Assembly: GCA_002790095.1 (NCBI GenBank)
Contig: PFUL01000182.1
Location: 21,769 to 85,768 of the forward strand
DNA length: 64,000 nucleotides
From: Elusimicrobia bacterium CG_4_9_14_3_um_filter_62_55
Lineage (GTDB): Bacteria > Elusimicrobiota > Elusimicrobia > UBA1565
Reading direction: 5' to 3'
Shown here in pieces: positions 34,714 through 43,814 of the stretch. A program made the translations under genes and the position numbers. The notes beneath the pieces were generated by a model. It worked only from the letters and a program-made list of their open reading frames with translations. It was not told where the DNA came from and did not search any database. Each line of letters begins with the position of its first letter. Positions within the stretch are counted from its first letter, which is position 1.

Positions 34714-35764
34714 GGGCCGTCTCCTTCTCCCCTTTGCTGAGGAGCGCTTTCACTTTCTTAAGCGCGTCGTACATTTCCGGGAGCTTGTTCATCAACGCCT
34801 GCAGCTTCATCGCCTCGCGGTGGGGCCGCGCGGGGGATCCGAACAGAATGGACTTGGGAGCCACATCGCTCATGACGCCCGTCTGCGCCGTGACGACGGC
34901 GCCATCTCCGATCGTCAGGTGTCCCGCTACGCCGACTTGTCCGGCGAGGATTACCTGGCGGCCTAGTTTTGTGGAGCCCGCGAGACCCGTCTGGGAGATG
35001 ATCAGGCAGTTCGGACCGGTCGTGCAGTTGTGTCCGATCTGCACCAGGTTGTCGATCATGGTGCCGGCGCCGATCCGCGTTTCACCGGTTGTCGCGCGGT
35101 CGATGGTGACGTTGGAGTGGATTTCGCAATCGTCTTCTATGACGACGCGGCCGACCTGGGCGACCTTGCGCTGCGTTCCCGTCTTCGGGTCGGTCCAGTA
35201 TCCGTAACCTTCGGCTCCGATGACGGCGCCGGGGTGGACGATCACGTTGTCGCCCAGTTCGCAGTAATCCCCGATCACGACCTGCGGGTGAAGTACGCAG
35301 TTTTTTCCGATGCGGGCGTTGAAGCCGATGTGGACTTGAGCCGCGACCCGCGTTCCGTCACCGATCATCGTTCGCGCTTTGACGACGGTAAAGGATCCGA
35401 TGCCGACTCCCTTTCCCAGACGGGCCTCCGGACTGATCTCGGCGTGTTCGGAAATGGAAACAGGCTCCGGTTTCCACTTTTCCTCGTGAATTTTGGCGAG
35501 GATCTGGGCATAGGCCCAGCGGGGTTGGTCGCAATAGAAGCGGTTGGCCGGCCCCTCCTCGATTTTGTCCTTGAGCGCGTTCGGGAGGAATACGGCCGCC
35601 GCTTTCGAGGCGCCGACGCGGGCTATGTACTTCGGGTTTTCAAGAAAAGACACCTGCTCGGGGCCGGCGTTCTCGAGTCCGTCCGCGCCGGTGACGACGG
35701 CGTTCTTGTCTCCGTCGAATTGGCAGCCCGTCAGGCGGGCGATTTCTTCGAGAGTGAGTTTCAT
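34700..35764 (-). CDS. lpxD: UDP-3-O-acylglucosamine N-acyltransferase
   Basis: 354 residues. An N-terminal uridine-binding domain (LTGCQFDGDKNAVVTGADGL) precedes hexapeptide repeats from about residue 110 (IGDGTRVAAQVHIGFNARIG), with the histidine pair region VQIGHNCTTGPNCLIISQTG. Adds the second acyl chain at the 2-amino group. The C-terminal helix is somewhat long. Overlaps ompH by 4 bases. Confidence 0.96.
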   Translation of the reverse strand: MKLTLEEIARLTGCQFDGDKNAVVTGADGLENAGPEQVSFLENPKYIARVGASKAAAVFLPNALKDKIEEGPANRFYCDQPRWAYAQILAKIHEEKWKPEPVSISEHAEISPEARLGKGVGIGSFTVVKARTMIGDGTRVAAQVHIGFNARIGKNCVLHPQVVIGDYCELGDNVIVHPGAVIGAEGYGYWTDPKTGTQRKVAQVGRVVIEDDCEIHSNVTIDRATTGETRIGAGTMIDNLVQIGHNCTTGPNCLIISQTGLAGSTKLGRQVILAGQVGVAGHLTIGDGAVVTAQTGVMSDVAPKSILFGSPARPHREAMKLQALMNKLPEMYDALKKVKALLSKGEKETAHAES

Positions 35765-36834
35765 CGCGTGGAACCCTCCAGCTGTTTGATCACCTTTTCG
35801 GTCAGGTCCACCGAGCCTTGGCCGTAGAGGATCTGACTCTTATCGACGACGACGCTCACGCCTTCTTGGCGCGCGACCTCGCGGACGGTCTTGTAAATTT
35901 TCCCGAGAAGGATTTCGGAGCGTCGGCTTTCGATTTCTATCAGATTGCGCTCGACCTGCCGCTGATATGCCGCAAAGTTCTTCTCCGCATCGGCTAAGCG
36001 CCGTCCGGCATCGGCGACTCGCTTGGCCAGGATGCGGCGCGCATCGTCTCGGGAGCGGAGGGCTTCTTGGTAGGCGATCGATTCCGGAGTAACCGAGGTC
36101 GTCAAAGCCGCCTCCACGGGCGAGGGAGTGTTCTCTCGCGCCTGCTTCGCCATTTCGGCCAATTCGGCGGCGCGCAAGGCTTCCGCCTCTCCGGGCGGGG
36201 CGACGATGATGGGTTCTTCCGTGACTCCCGGGATGTTGATGATCAGGGAATCCTCACCGACGGCGGGAGTCACCGCAGGTTCGGGGGACTCGCCGCGCGT
36301 CGGCGTCGACATGCCCGGGAGGCCGCGAAGCTCCGGAGGAATCTCGTGTTCGTCGCGCCGGGGCCGGGGAGGCGACTCCTCGGCGGCTTGAGGTTTCACG
36401 GCATCTTCAGGCTCGCCGGGAACTTCCGCTTCCACCGGCGGGGCGGCGGATTCCATGGCGGCCGTCGAAACGGCAACGGGCGTCCGGGTCGAAATCGCCG
36501 CCGGCCTCTCAAGGGTCGGCGCCGGGGGAGCGGGGGATTTTTCTAAAAGTTCCAGTTCGCTTTCAGCGCTCTCGAGTTCCGCGCGCAGCGTCAGAAGCTC
36601 GGCTTTTTTTAAATTGACCTGTTCTTCGGCTTGGCGGAGAATCTCCGAATAGCTCTGCTTCGCTTTATTCGTCTCCGGGTAAAGTTTGAACACTTTCTGC
36701 AGATCGATGTATCCGATGTTTCCCCGCTCGGCCTTGTTTTCCTCAAGACTGATCTCAAGCGCGCCCGCCCCGGTGGAGAAAAGCGTTAGCGCGAGAAGGA
36801 CGGCGCGGATGCGGCGCGATGCGGTCATCATCAA
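35761..36834 (-). CDS. OmpH/Skp-family periplasmic protein with long proline-rich insert
   Basis: 357 residues, about twice the usual 160-180. Signal sequence at residues 1-26. An OmpH start follows (NIGYIDLQKVFKLYPETNKA and a coiled-coil arm to about residue 100). About 150 residues then are rich in Pro, Glu and Ala (APPAPTLERPAAISTRTPVA, EVPGEPEDAVKPQAAEESPP). The helix resumes (DAGRRLADAEKNFAAYQRQV) and ends with the OmpH C-terminus (EGVSVVVDKSQILYGQGSVD). The family holds unfolded outer-membrane proteins. The insert sits where the tentacle tip would be. Overlaps bamA and lpxD. Confidence 0.85.
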   Translation of the reverse strand: MMMTASRRIRAVLLALTLFSTGAGALEISLEENKAERGNIGYIDLQKVFKLYPETNKAKQSYSEILRQAEEQVNLKKAELLTLRAELESAESELELLEKSPAPPAPTLERPAAISTRTPVAVSTAAMESAAPPVEAEVPGEPEDAVKPQAAEESPPRPRRDEHEIPPELRGLPGMSTPTRGESPEPAVTPAVGEDSLIINIPGVTEEPIIVAPPGEAEALRAAELAEMAKQARENTPSPVEAALTTSVTPESIAYQEALRSRDDARRILAKRVADAGRRLADAEKNFAAYQRQVERNLIEIESRRSEILLGKIYKTVREVARQEGVSVVVDKSQILYGQGSVDLTEKVIKQLEGSTR

Positions 36835-39533
36835 AAGAGGCTCCCGATGCCGAAGTTGATTTGGGTTTTTGATTCCCCGGGCCGATGCTGGAGTCCGTAG
36901 CCCCAGTCAAGACGGATCGGAAAGGCGGGGGTCGTAAAACGAATGCCGAAGCCGACGTCCGACTTGAGATCATGTTCGTCCTGGCCGACATGTCCGCGGA
37001 TCGAGCGGGCGTTGTCCCAGGATCCCCCGATGTCGAAAAACGTGACGAATTTTACGATGGTCTTTTTTCGTTCCCGCGCGAGCGGAAATCCGAATTCGAC
37101 GTTTGCCACGTCCCAGGCTTTTCCGCCGTTTCGATAACCGGCCTCACCGATGGCGGAATAGCCCCGCAGCGTATCCTGACCCCCGATGAAGTAGCGTTCA
37201 AAAACGGGGACGACCTTCGTCTGATTGAAGGGGGTTACGTAGCCGGCCCGGTTGGCGAGAGTCACAACCGCGGGCCAATCGTTGATCTTAAACAACGTCG
37301 CGTGAAGCGCGTTTGTCACGTACGGCTTGAAGAGGTGAATGTTTCCTCGGAGGGGACCTCCGGAAACGCTGAATCCGAGCGCGTGGCGCGAACCGCTCGC
37401 CGGATCCCAGATATTGTCTCGGGAGTCGCGCGCGGCTTCCAGCCCGACCGTCGATTGGACGCTGGTGCTGTCGGCCAGCGAACTCGTGAATTGGCGGTCC
37501 ACGTTGGAAATCGAGACCTGCTGGAAGGTGTAGTTGAAATTAAGCGAGTAGGTGTCGTCTTGAAAGCGCGGCCCCAAGCGGACGGTTCCCCCGGTGCGTT
37601 TGGAGATGAATCCGTTGGAGGAGCTCTCGAAGGGGTTGATGCGCCGGGTGTTGAAGACGTCGAATCCGAGGCTGATCGGTTTGCCCGCGGTCCATAGCTG
37701 GGTCCAGGACATCGAATAATCGTTGACCCGCGCGCCGAAGGACCACGAGGCTTTCGTGCGCCACGCGCGGCCGAAGAGGTTCAAGTGCTGAAGGGAGAGG
37801 GTGCCCAGCAGGCCGTCGAGAGAGGAAAAGCCCGCTCCCGCGGTCAGCATGCCGGGCTTCCCTTCAAAGATCTCGAAGGTGAGATCCACTTTCTCGGGGT
37901 CGTAGGGACTCTGGACGTCCAGCCCTACGTCGTCAATGAATCCGAGGTTGCGGATCTTCTCCATGCTCTTTTTGATTTTCGAAACCTGAAACAACTGGCC
38001 GCGTTTAATCGCGAGTTCGCGCGTGAAAACGTATTTCTTGGTCGCTTTGAACCCCTCCACGTCGATATTGTCGACATAGACCGGCGGGCCCTCCAAAACG
38101 TCAAAATGAACGTCCATTAAGGCCGTTTCTTCGTTGAAGGTTTTTGTCGGCGTGACCTGGGCCCGCAGGCGGCCATTTTCCGCGTAAAGCGATTGGATTT
38201 CGTGGATCGTCAGCTCGAATTTCTCCTGACTGAAGACCTTCTTCCGGCGGTATTCGAGCGCCTTGGCCAAATCGGTCGACGCGTACAGGGTGTGGCCGGA
38301 GAAGGTCGTGTCGCCGAAGCGGTAGGCGCGCCCTTCTTCGACGGCGACATCGAGGTAAACGAGAGTCTCGTCCTCGTTGAACGAGACGCTCGAGGAGAGA
38401 ACTTTGAAATCGAGGTATCCGCGGTTTTTGTAGTACTCCTCGACTTTTTTCAAATCTCCCGACAGCTCTTTGCGGTTGAGAACCTTTTTCTTGCGGTTCT
38501 CCATTTTCGCCTTCTTGGCGAGTTTTTTGGACTTGAACGCAGAGACGCCGGTCCAGCGCACGGGAGCCAGTTTCGCTTTGGGACCTTCGACGATGGTGAA
38601 GATGGGAATTGCGGTGAGCGTATCGGAATCGATCAGAACGCTCGCCTCGATGGTGGCCCGGTGGAAGCCGCGCTTGCGATATTCCTCGAGGATATTCTGC
38701 TCATCGGCGCGGAGCTTCACTCGGTCGAAGGGGTCTTTTTTCTCCATTTCGACGGCGTCCAGCAGGCGGCCCTTGGATAGGCGCTTGCGGCCTTCGAAGC
38801 GGAAATCCTTGATCAGCGGTTTTTCTTCCACCATGAAGACCAGTTTGATGGGATGCGGCGACGGCGAGGCGGATTGAAAGTGCTCCGGGACGCGCCGGTC
38901 GCGCAAAACCGTGATGTCGGCGGCGACGCGCTCGAAATTCCCGAGATTGAGCACGGACTGAATGTCGCGGTCCAGCATTCCCCGTTCGTATAGGTCTCCC
39001 TTGCGGACCTTGATCTGGGATCGGATCGTGTTCGGCTTAACCGTTTTCGTTTTTCCGTGGGAGAAGGTTTGGATGTCGATCTCGCCGACCACCCATGGCG
39101 GGCTGGGGATTTCCTCGGGATCGGTGGCGCCGAGAGCCTCGGCGGCCTTTTCTTCTTCCGTTTTCGGTATGCCTGCCGCGAGAGGGGTTCCTTCCTGCAG
39201 TTCGATGTCGAGCCGGAGAGCCGTTTCGGACAGGGGAACTTCCTTGATCTTAACGGAGGTGAACAATCCGGAGCCGAGAAGCATTGAAAAATCCGCCGCT
39301 TTGTCTTCGGCGGAGTAGGGTTTAAATTCACGGCCTTTGAGCATCGCCTGAACCCGCGATTCGGGAACGCTCTCCAGTCCGTAAATCATGATTTGAACCA
39401 CCTGTGGTTTCACCTCGGTGGGAGCTTGGGACGAATTGGCGGCCGCGTCCTCTTGAACCGGCGCTTGCGCCGAAGTTATGAGAGGAAAGGCCGCAAAAAT
39501 AAGAAAAAAAGCGAGTTTTCGGAGCGCGATCAC
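36831..39533 (-). CDS. bamA: Outer-membrane protein assembly factor BamA
   Basis: 900 residues with a GTG start and signal sequence (KLAFFLIFAAFPLITSAQA). Five POTRA-like repeats span about residues 45-540, several with the GNxxT-like ends (EGRKRLSKGRLLDAV, VEGFKATKKYVFTRELAIKR). The C-terminal Omp85 barrel has YFIGGQDTLRGYSAIGEAG, the conserved lid-lock RGY motif, and ends in a terminal phenylalanine (INFGIGSLF). Catalyses insertion of beta-barrel proteins. First gene of the long operon. The first 140 residues contain an unusual acidic linker (EEKAAEALGATDPEEIPSPP). Confidence 0.95.
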   Translation of the reverse strand: MIALRKLAFFLIFAAFPLITSAQAPVQEDAAANSSQAPTEVKPQVVQIMIYGLESVPESRVQAMLKGREFKPYSAEDKAADFSMLLGSGLFTSVKIKEVPLSETALRLDIELQEGTPLAAGIPKTEEEKAAEALGATDPEEIPSPPWVVGEIDIQTFSHGKTKTVKPNTIRSQIKVRKGDLYERGMLDRDIQSVLNLGNFERVAADITVLRDRRVPEHFQSASPSPHPIKLVFMVEEKPLIKDFRFEGRKRLSKGRLLDAVEMEKKDPFDRVKLRADEQNILEEYRKRGFHRATIEASVLIDSDTLTAIPIFTIVEGPKAKLAPVRWTGVSAFKSKKLAKKAKMENRKKKVLNRKELSGDLKKVEEYYKNRGYLDFKVLSSSVSFNEDETLVYLDVAVEEGRAYRFGDTTFSGHTLYASTDLAKALEYRRKKVFSQEKFELTIHEIQSLYAENGRLRAQVTPTKTFNEETALMDVHFDVLEGPPVYVDNIDVEGFKATKKYVFTRELAIKRGQLFQVSKIKKSMEKIRNLGFIDDVGLDVQSPYDPEKVDLTFEIFEGKPGMLTAGAGFSSLDGLLGTLSLQHLNLFGRAWRTKASWSFGARVNDYSMSWTQLWTAGKPISLGFDVFNTRRINPFESSSNGFISKRTGGTVRLGPRFQDDTYSLNFNYTFQQVSISNVDRQFTSSLADSTSVQSTVGLEAARDSRDNIWDPASGSRHALGFSVSGGPLRGNIHLFKPYVTNALHATLFKINDWPAVVTLANRAGYVTPFNQTKVVPVFERYFIGGQDTLRGYSAIGEAGYRNGGKAWDVANVEFGFPLARERKKTIVKFVTFFDIGGSWDNARSIRGHVGQDEHDLKSDVGFGIRFTTPAFPIRLDWGYGLQHRPGESKTQINFGIGSLF

Positions 39534-39618
39534 AATGTTGTCCGGTCCTGGTCAGTATACAAAATTCAATTCGCGCGCGGGCGCGCGCGTATATTTCCTT
39601 AAGAGTGTCAAAAAGCGC

Positions 39619-40161
39619 TTAGGAGTCGGTCGGAACGGGTTGGCCGCCGCCGGCGATCGGACTGGGCAGGGCCACTCTCCCCTGAATTTTCCCAAGCATT
39701 CTTCCGGAGAGATCGATGACCTGGAATTGGTCTTCGGGAATCGCAATGGAGGGGGTCAAGCCCAGCGGGGCGGCGGGTTGAAATCCAAAGCGGGAGAAGT
39801 ATGGCGGCAGGCCGATCACGAAAACCAGCTCCAATCCGACGACGCGGCATCGCTCGAGACCGTGGCGGACCAGGCGTTCCCCGATGCCTTGGCGCTGGTA
39901 GGCCGGATCCACCCCGATCGGGGACAGCAAGAGAGCCGGTTGGCTGCCGGTGCCCGTGTCGACGGTGGAACGGTGGTAAAGCGCGTAGCCGCGAATCTCG
40001 TTTTCGTCGGCGCCGACCAAGGAGAGGTTTGGATTGAAATCGGACAACCCCCGCAAAGCGGTCGACAGGCGTACTTCATCTTCGCGGCCGAACGCGGCCC
40101 TCAAAATCCGTTCGCTGACCTCGCGTTCAGTGGGCTTTTCCGCACGGATGATGACGTTCAT
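39619..40161 (-). CDS. GNAT-family N-acetyltransferase
   Basis: 180 residues. The acetyl-CoA-binding motif is AYQRQGIGERLVRHGLERC (near residue 95), preceded by LSPIGVDP and followed by FVIGLPPYFSRFGFQPA, a set seen in YhbS-like acetyltransferases. Substrate unknown. It lies alone, ending 86 bases upstream of bamA and starting 24 bases after the vWA gene, in the same direction. Confidence 0.88.
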   Translation of the reverse strand: MNVIIRAEKPTEREVSERILRAAFGREDEVRLSTALRGLSDFNPNLSLVGADENEIRGYALYHRSTVDTGTGSQPALLLSPIGVDPAYQRQGIGERLVRHGLERCRVVGLELVFVIGLPPYFSRFGFQPAAPLGLTPSIAIPEDQFQVIDLSGRMLGKIQGRVALPSPIAGGGQPVPTDS

Positions 40162-40185
40162 GAACGACCGGATTCTACAACAAAA

Positions 40186-42123
40186 TCAATCCTTTTGACG
40201 ATCCAGGTCCCGGGCCGCTTCGACCAGGCGAAGGAACTCCGCCCGATGCCCTTCGGGGTCCTGTCCCAAGGCTCCGCGAGCGTGTTCCAGTACGCCTTCG
40301 TAGGAAAGATTCTTGGCGGAATCCGACCCGCGCAGCAGCATCGCGAATTCCGCGACCGCGGTGGAAAACCGCAGATTCTCGCCTCCGGCGGCGAAGCGCG
40401 TGTCCGCATCCAAAACCGGCCTCGTCAGCAGCCGGCTTTTCCTTCCGTCGGGCTTCTTGTAGCGGAATTTCACGGTCAACAGTTCCTTGCTGTCGACGGT
40501 CCCGACCGGCTTCTGATACTTCAGAGCGTCCACGGCCTCCGGATCGTCCTCGGTATCGACGCCGACCGGAATGATCTCGTAGAGCGCGGTGACCGTGTGC
40601 CCCGCGCCGAGCTCCCCGGCATCCTTCTTGTCGTCGTTGAAGTCCTCCGCGGCGAGCATCCGGTTTTCATAGCCGACGAGCCGGTAGGCCCGGACGCGGG
40701 CCGGATTGAATTCCACTTGGATCTTCACGTCCTTGGCGATCGTCACGAGCGTCCCGCCGATTTCCTTGACGAGAACCTTGTTCGCTTCGCGCAGTGAATC
40801 GACGTAGGCGTAGTTGCCGTTGCCCTTATCGGCGAGCTGTTCCATTTTCGCGTCCTGATAATTACCGCTGCCGAATCCGAGCACGGTGAGGAAGACTCCT
40901 TGTTCGCGCTTCTTCTCGATCATGCGCACGAGTTCGTCGTCGCTGGAAAGCCCGACGTTGAAGTCCCCGTCGGTCGCGAGCAGCACGCGGTTGTTGCCGT
41001 CCTTTCGGAAGTTTTCGGCGGCGATTTTGTAGGCGAGTTCGATGCCCGCGGCGCCGGCCGTTGAGCCGCCCGAGGCGAGGTTGTCGATGGCCGACAAGAT
41101 GCGCTTCTTCTCGGCTCCCGAGGTCGCCGGAAGCACCAATCCGGCGGAACCCGCGTAGGCCACGATCGCGATCCTGTCCTCTTCGCGCAGTTCCTTAACC
41201 AGCAGCGCGAGCGATTTCTTCACCAGTTCCAGTTCCTCGTACATCGAGGCGGAGGTATCAACCAAAAAAACCAGGTTGCTCGGCGGAAGCGTCTTCGCCT
41301 CCGACGACTTCCCCTTCAGCCCGATGTGAACCAGCTTGTGCTTCACGTTCCACGGGCAGGCAGCGAGTTCGGTCGTGATCGAGAACGGGTGCTTTCCGGT
41401 CGGTTCGGGGTAGTCATAGGAGAAGTAGTTGATCATCTCCTCGACGCGCACCGCGCCGGCAGGCGGAAGCCGACCCTCGTTTAAGATGCGGCGCACGTTC
41501 GCGTAGGAGGCGGCGTCCACGTCGATCGAGAAGGTCGAAAGCGGCGCTTCCTTCGCGCGATGGAAGGCGTTTTCCGGCTGGTTCGCGTAGCCTTCGCGGT
41601 CGACGGGTTCCGGCGCCTCGGCGCTCATGAGGCGGCCGTCGGAGTCGGGCGCGCGATTCACGAGGATGAGAGCGGAGGGGTCGCGGACATTCAGCGGCAT
41701 GATGACATTGGATTCGCTTCCCATAAGGCCGCCGGGCGAGAAGCCTTCCGTTCCGGATTCATACAGCGTGGAACCGTCCGGGAACAGCGGCCCCTTGCTG
41801 TCGAAGCCTTCTCCCAGCGAGGTTCCGTAATCTTGATGATCCGAGGCGATGTATTCGAAGACCGGAATCGCGAGCACCATCACGCAGAACGCGGCGGCCA
41901 TCTTGAACGCCGGGTATGACGACCAAGGCGTTTTTGGACCGCCGGCGAGTTTCACGGCGAGCGGTCCGCGGACCTCGCTTTGATGCGAAAGATCCGCGTC
42001 CGCGAGTTCCTTCGCGAACGCGAGATCCTGCGCGAACACCGAATCCGGGTCGTCGATGCGCCCGGTCTCGAGCATCGCGTCGAGTTCTTGCGAGAACCGG
42101 TCGGCGAGTTCCTGTTCAATCAT
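40186..42123 (-). CDS. Membrane-anchored von Willebrand factor A protein, YfbK-like
   Basis: 645 residues. Residues 1-75 are cytoplasmic, acidic and helical (RFSQELDAMLETGRIDDPDS). One membrane helix (FKMAAAFCVMVLAIPVFEYI, residues 72-92) follows. The outer part has a vWF N-terminal domain (FSIDVDAASYANVRRILNEG), then the vWA domain with MIDAS motif FLVDTSASMYEELELVKKSL, and a C-terminal DUF3520-like tail. Its start overlaps the ECF sigma gene's stop by 8 bases, and the N-terminal half could act as an anti-sigma factor. Exported proteins of this family bind partners through a metal ion; the partner is unknown. Confidence 0.88.
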   Translation of the reverse strand: MIEQELADRFSQELDAMLETGRIDDPDSVFAQDLAFAKELADADLSHQSEVRGPLAVKLAGGPKTPWSSYPAFKMAAAFCVMVLAIPVFEYIASDHQDYGTSLGEGFDSKGPLFPDGSTLYESGTEGFSPGGLMGSESNVIMPLNVRDPSALILVNRAPDSDGRLMSAEAPEPVDREGYANQPENAFHRAKEAPLSTFSIDVDAASYANVRRILNEGRLPPAGAVRVEEMINYFSYDYPEPTGKHPFSITTELAACPWNVKHKLVHIGLKGKSSEAKTLPPSNLVFLVDTSASMYEELELVKKSLALLVKELREEDRIAIVAYAGSAGLVLPATSGAEKKRILSAIDNLASGGSTAGAAGIELAYKIAAENFRKDGNNRVLLATDGDFNVGLSSDDELVRMIEKKREQGVFLTVLGFGSGNYQDAKMEQLADKGNGNYAYVDSLREANKVLVKEIGGTLVTIAKDVKIQVEFNPARVRAYRLVGYENRMLAAEDFNDDKKDAGELGAGHTVTALYEIIPVGVDTEDDPEAVDALKYQKPVGTVDSKELLTVKFRYKKPDGRKSRLLTRPVLDADTRFAAGGENLRFSTAVAEFAMLLRGSDSAKNLSYEGVLEHARGALGQDPEGHRAEFLRLVEAARDLDRQKD

Positions 42124-42649
42124 GGTCGTTCTCCATCGCTTCGAAATCTTCCCGCATCCGGCGCACCGCCCGGAACAGGATCACCGCCACGTTGGATTCC
42201 CCGAGGCCCAGCACCTGCGCGATCACGCGGTTGGTCATGCCGCCATAGAACTTAAGGGAGACGATCTCCAGTTCTCGGTCGTCGAGCTTTGCGAGCACCT
42301 CGAAAAGCCGTGCCTGCCGTTCGTCCTGCTTGAACGGCGGCGGTTCCGCGGGTTCCGGCGCCAGGCCCAACGTCAGCCATTTGCGCCGCTTTTGGGAACG
42401 GTAGTTGTCGGCAACCGCGCAAAACGCGATCGAAAACAACCAGCTTCCTCGATCGCCTTTCGCGAGGTCGAACTTCGACCAGGATTTCATCGCGCGCAGG
42501 AAGGTTTCCGAGGTGATCTCGTCCGCCCGCGTGCGCGAACCGGTCCGGTGCCGCGCGTAGTTGTAGACCCGGTTGAAGTACTCCTCGTAGAAGAACTCGA
42601 ATTCCCGGGCGGGGTCGTCTGTCATGATTGAGGAAATCATCGTCGCCAT
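42116..42649 (-). CDS. ECF-family RNA polymerase sigma factor
   Basis: 177 residues. Region 2 (FEFFYEEYFNRVYNYARHRT, then ADEITSETFLRAMKSWSKFD) and region 4 (LAKLDDRELEIVSLKFYGG, then MTNRVIAQVLGLGESNVAVI) are clear. I keep the start at 42649, since GAGGG lies six bases upstream. Its 3' end overlaps the vWA gene, so the two should be co-translated and act together. This is a different subgroup from the sigma factor at 3.3-3.9 kb. Confidence 0.92.
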   Translation of the reverse strand: MATMISSIMTDDPAREFEFFYEEYFNRVYNYARHRTGSRTRADEITSETFLRAMKSWSKFDLAKGDRGSWLFSIAFCAVADNYRSQKRRKWLTLGLAPEPAEPPPFKQDERQARLFEVLAKLDDRELEIVSLKFYGGMTNRVIAQVLGLGESNVAVILFRAVRRMREDFEAMENDHD

Positions 42650-42704
42650 TTTAGTCCCTCTCGATAAGTATTCGCGGGAGGCGGCGATGTATTACAGCTG
42701 CGAG

Positions 42705-43814
42705 TTATGATTGTTTTTTAGACGAAATCTGTAAAGCTAGGAAAACAAGTGCGAACAGCGGAGAGCCGATCCCCGAGAGCCAGAGAAAGGGATCGAGCGT
42801 GTCGATCGCGGCAAGAAAGACGAAGAGGTAGATGAAGTCGCGCTGGGTCAAAGTGTCCTCGACCTTCGCGAGAAGCGTGCGCACCCGGCCGGCTTCGGGT
42901 TCGGCGACCGAGGCCACGCCCTGAAACAGCGGTCCGCCCTCTTTGCGCCTTTTTTCCTGTTCGGCGGTGTGGCGGTACACGAGCCAGGCGGAGATCAGCG
43001 CGCTGACTCCGGCGATCGCGCCCAGAAGTGCGAGCGGCCATTGACCCGTCGCGCGCCAGCGGCCGATGCCGAGCGCCGTAAACAGCGTGAAGTGAATCAG
43101 GTTGTCGCCCCAAAAATCGATCTGCCCGCCGAGCCGGCTTTCCTGGTAGCGCAGGCGCGCGAGCTCCCCGTCGCAGCCGTCGAACAGCGTATGCGCCCAA
43201 ACGATCAGCGCCCCGGCGAGCGTCCAGCCGTAGGAGCCGCCCGCCAGCATCAGCGCGCCCGTCAGTCCGACGGCGCAGGAAAACAGCGTCATGTGAGTCG
43301 GCGTGATGGGCGTGTCCAGCAGAAGTCGCGTTGCGGCCAGCGAGATGTGCCGGTCGAAGTGCTTGGCCATGAAGCTGTCGGTGTCTTTGCGCGCCTCACG
43401 CAGCAGCCACGACAGCCTGGGGTGTTCCGCACTCAGCGAAAGAACGTCGTCCTCGCGGAGGACGACGGGCTCGGCGCCGCCGCACGGTTCGACGCGCAGC
43501 ACTTCGACGCCGTCAGGTGAGCGGTAGACGCCGGGCCCCGACGCCGCAAGCGCCTCGAGTTTTTTGCGGCGAAGCAGATGGCCCGCATCGGCGATCAGGG
43601 CCGGGCCGGTGACGGCGCCTTGGTTCCACTCGATTTCCACTCCGGAGGGAAAACGCAGTCCGTCGGCGGGCGGCGGATCCATCGGGACGCGGATGCGCTT
43701 GGCGCCCGCGCGCTTGAGCAGGTGCAGATGCCGTTCGAGAATCGTAATGCCGCCGAAGCGCCTTAAGAGGCGTTCGGGATCCGCGTTTTTTAGGACGGCG
43801 AGTTCGGGGATCAC
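42705..43814 (-). CDS. CDP-alcohol phosphotransferase with degenerate nucleotidyltransferase N-domain
   Basis: 369 residues. The C-terminal 215 residues are a membrane CDP-alcohol phosphotransferase with the metal-binding signature FDGCDGELARLRYQESRLGG followed by QIDFWGDN, complete for D-xx-DG-xx-AR-x8-G-xxx-D-xxx-D. The N-terminal 150 residues resemble a nucleotidyltransferase fold (LLRRFGGITILERHLHLLKR) but lack the G-x-G-x-R/KP nucleotide loop. Fused cytidylyltransferase/phosphotransferase enzymes are known from inositol phosphodiester pathways; here a separate intact nucleotidyltransferase lies in the same operon. Makes a phosphodiester from a CDP-activated alcohol, at the inner membrane. 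Confidence 0.88.
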   Translation of the reverse strand: MIPELAVLKNADPERLLRRFGGITILERHLHLLKRAGAKRIRVPMDPPPADGLRFPSGVEIEWNQGAVTGPALIADAGHLLRRKKLEALAASGPGVYRSPDGVEVLRVEPCGGAEPVVLREDDVLSLSAEHPRLSWLLREARKDTDSFMAKHFDRHISLAATRLLLDTPITPTHMTLFSCAVGLTGALMLAGGSYGWTLAGALIVWAHTLFDGCDGELARLRYQESRLGGQIDFWGDNLIHFTLFTALGIGRWRATGQWPLALLGAIAGVSALISAWLVYRHTAEQEKRRKEGGPLFQGVASVAEPEAGRVRTLLAKVEDTLTQRDFIYLFVFLAAIDTLDPFLWLSGIGSPLFALVFLALQISSKKQS

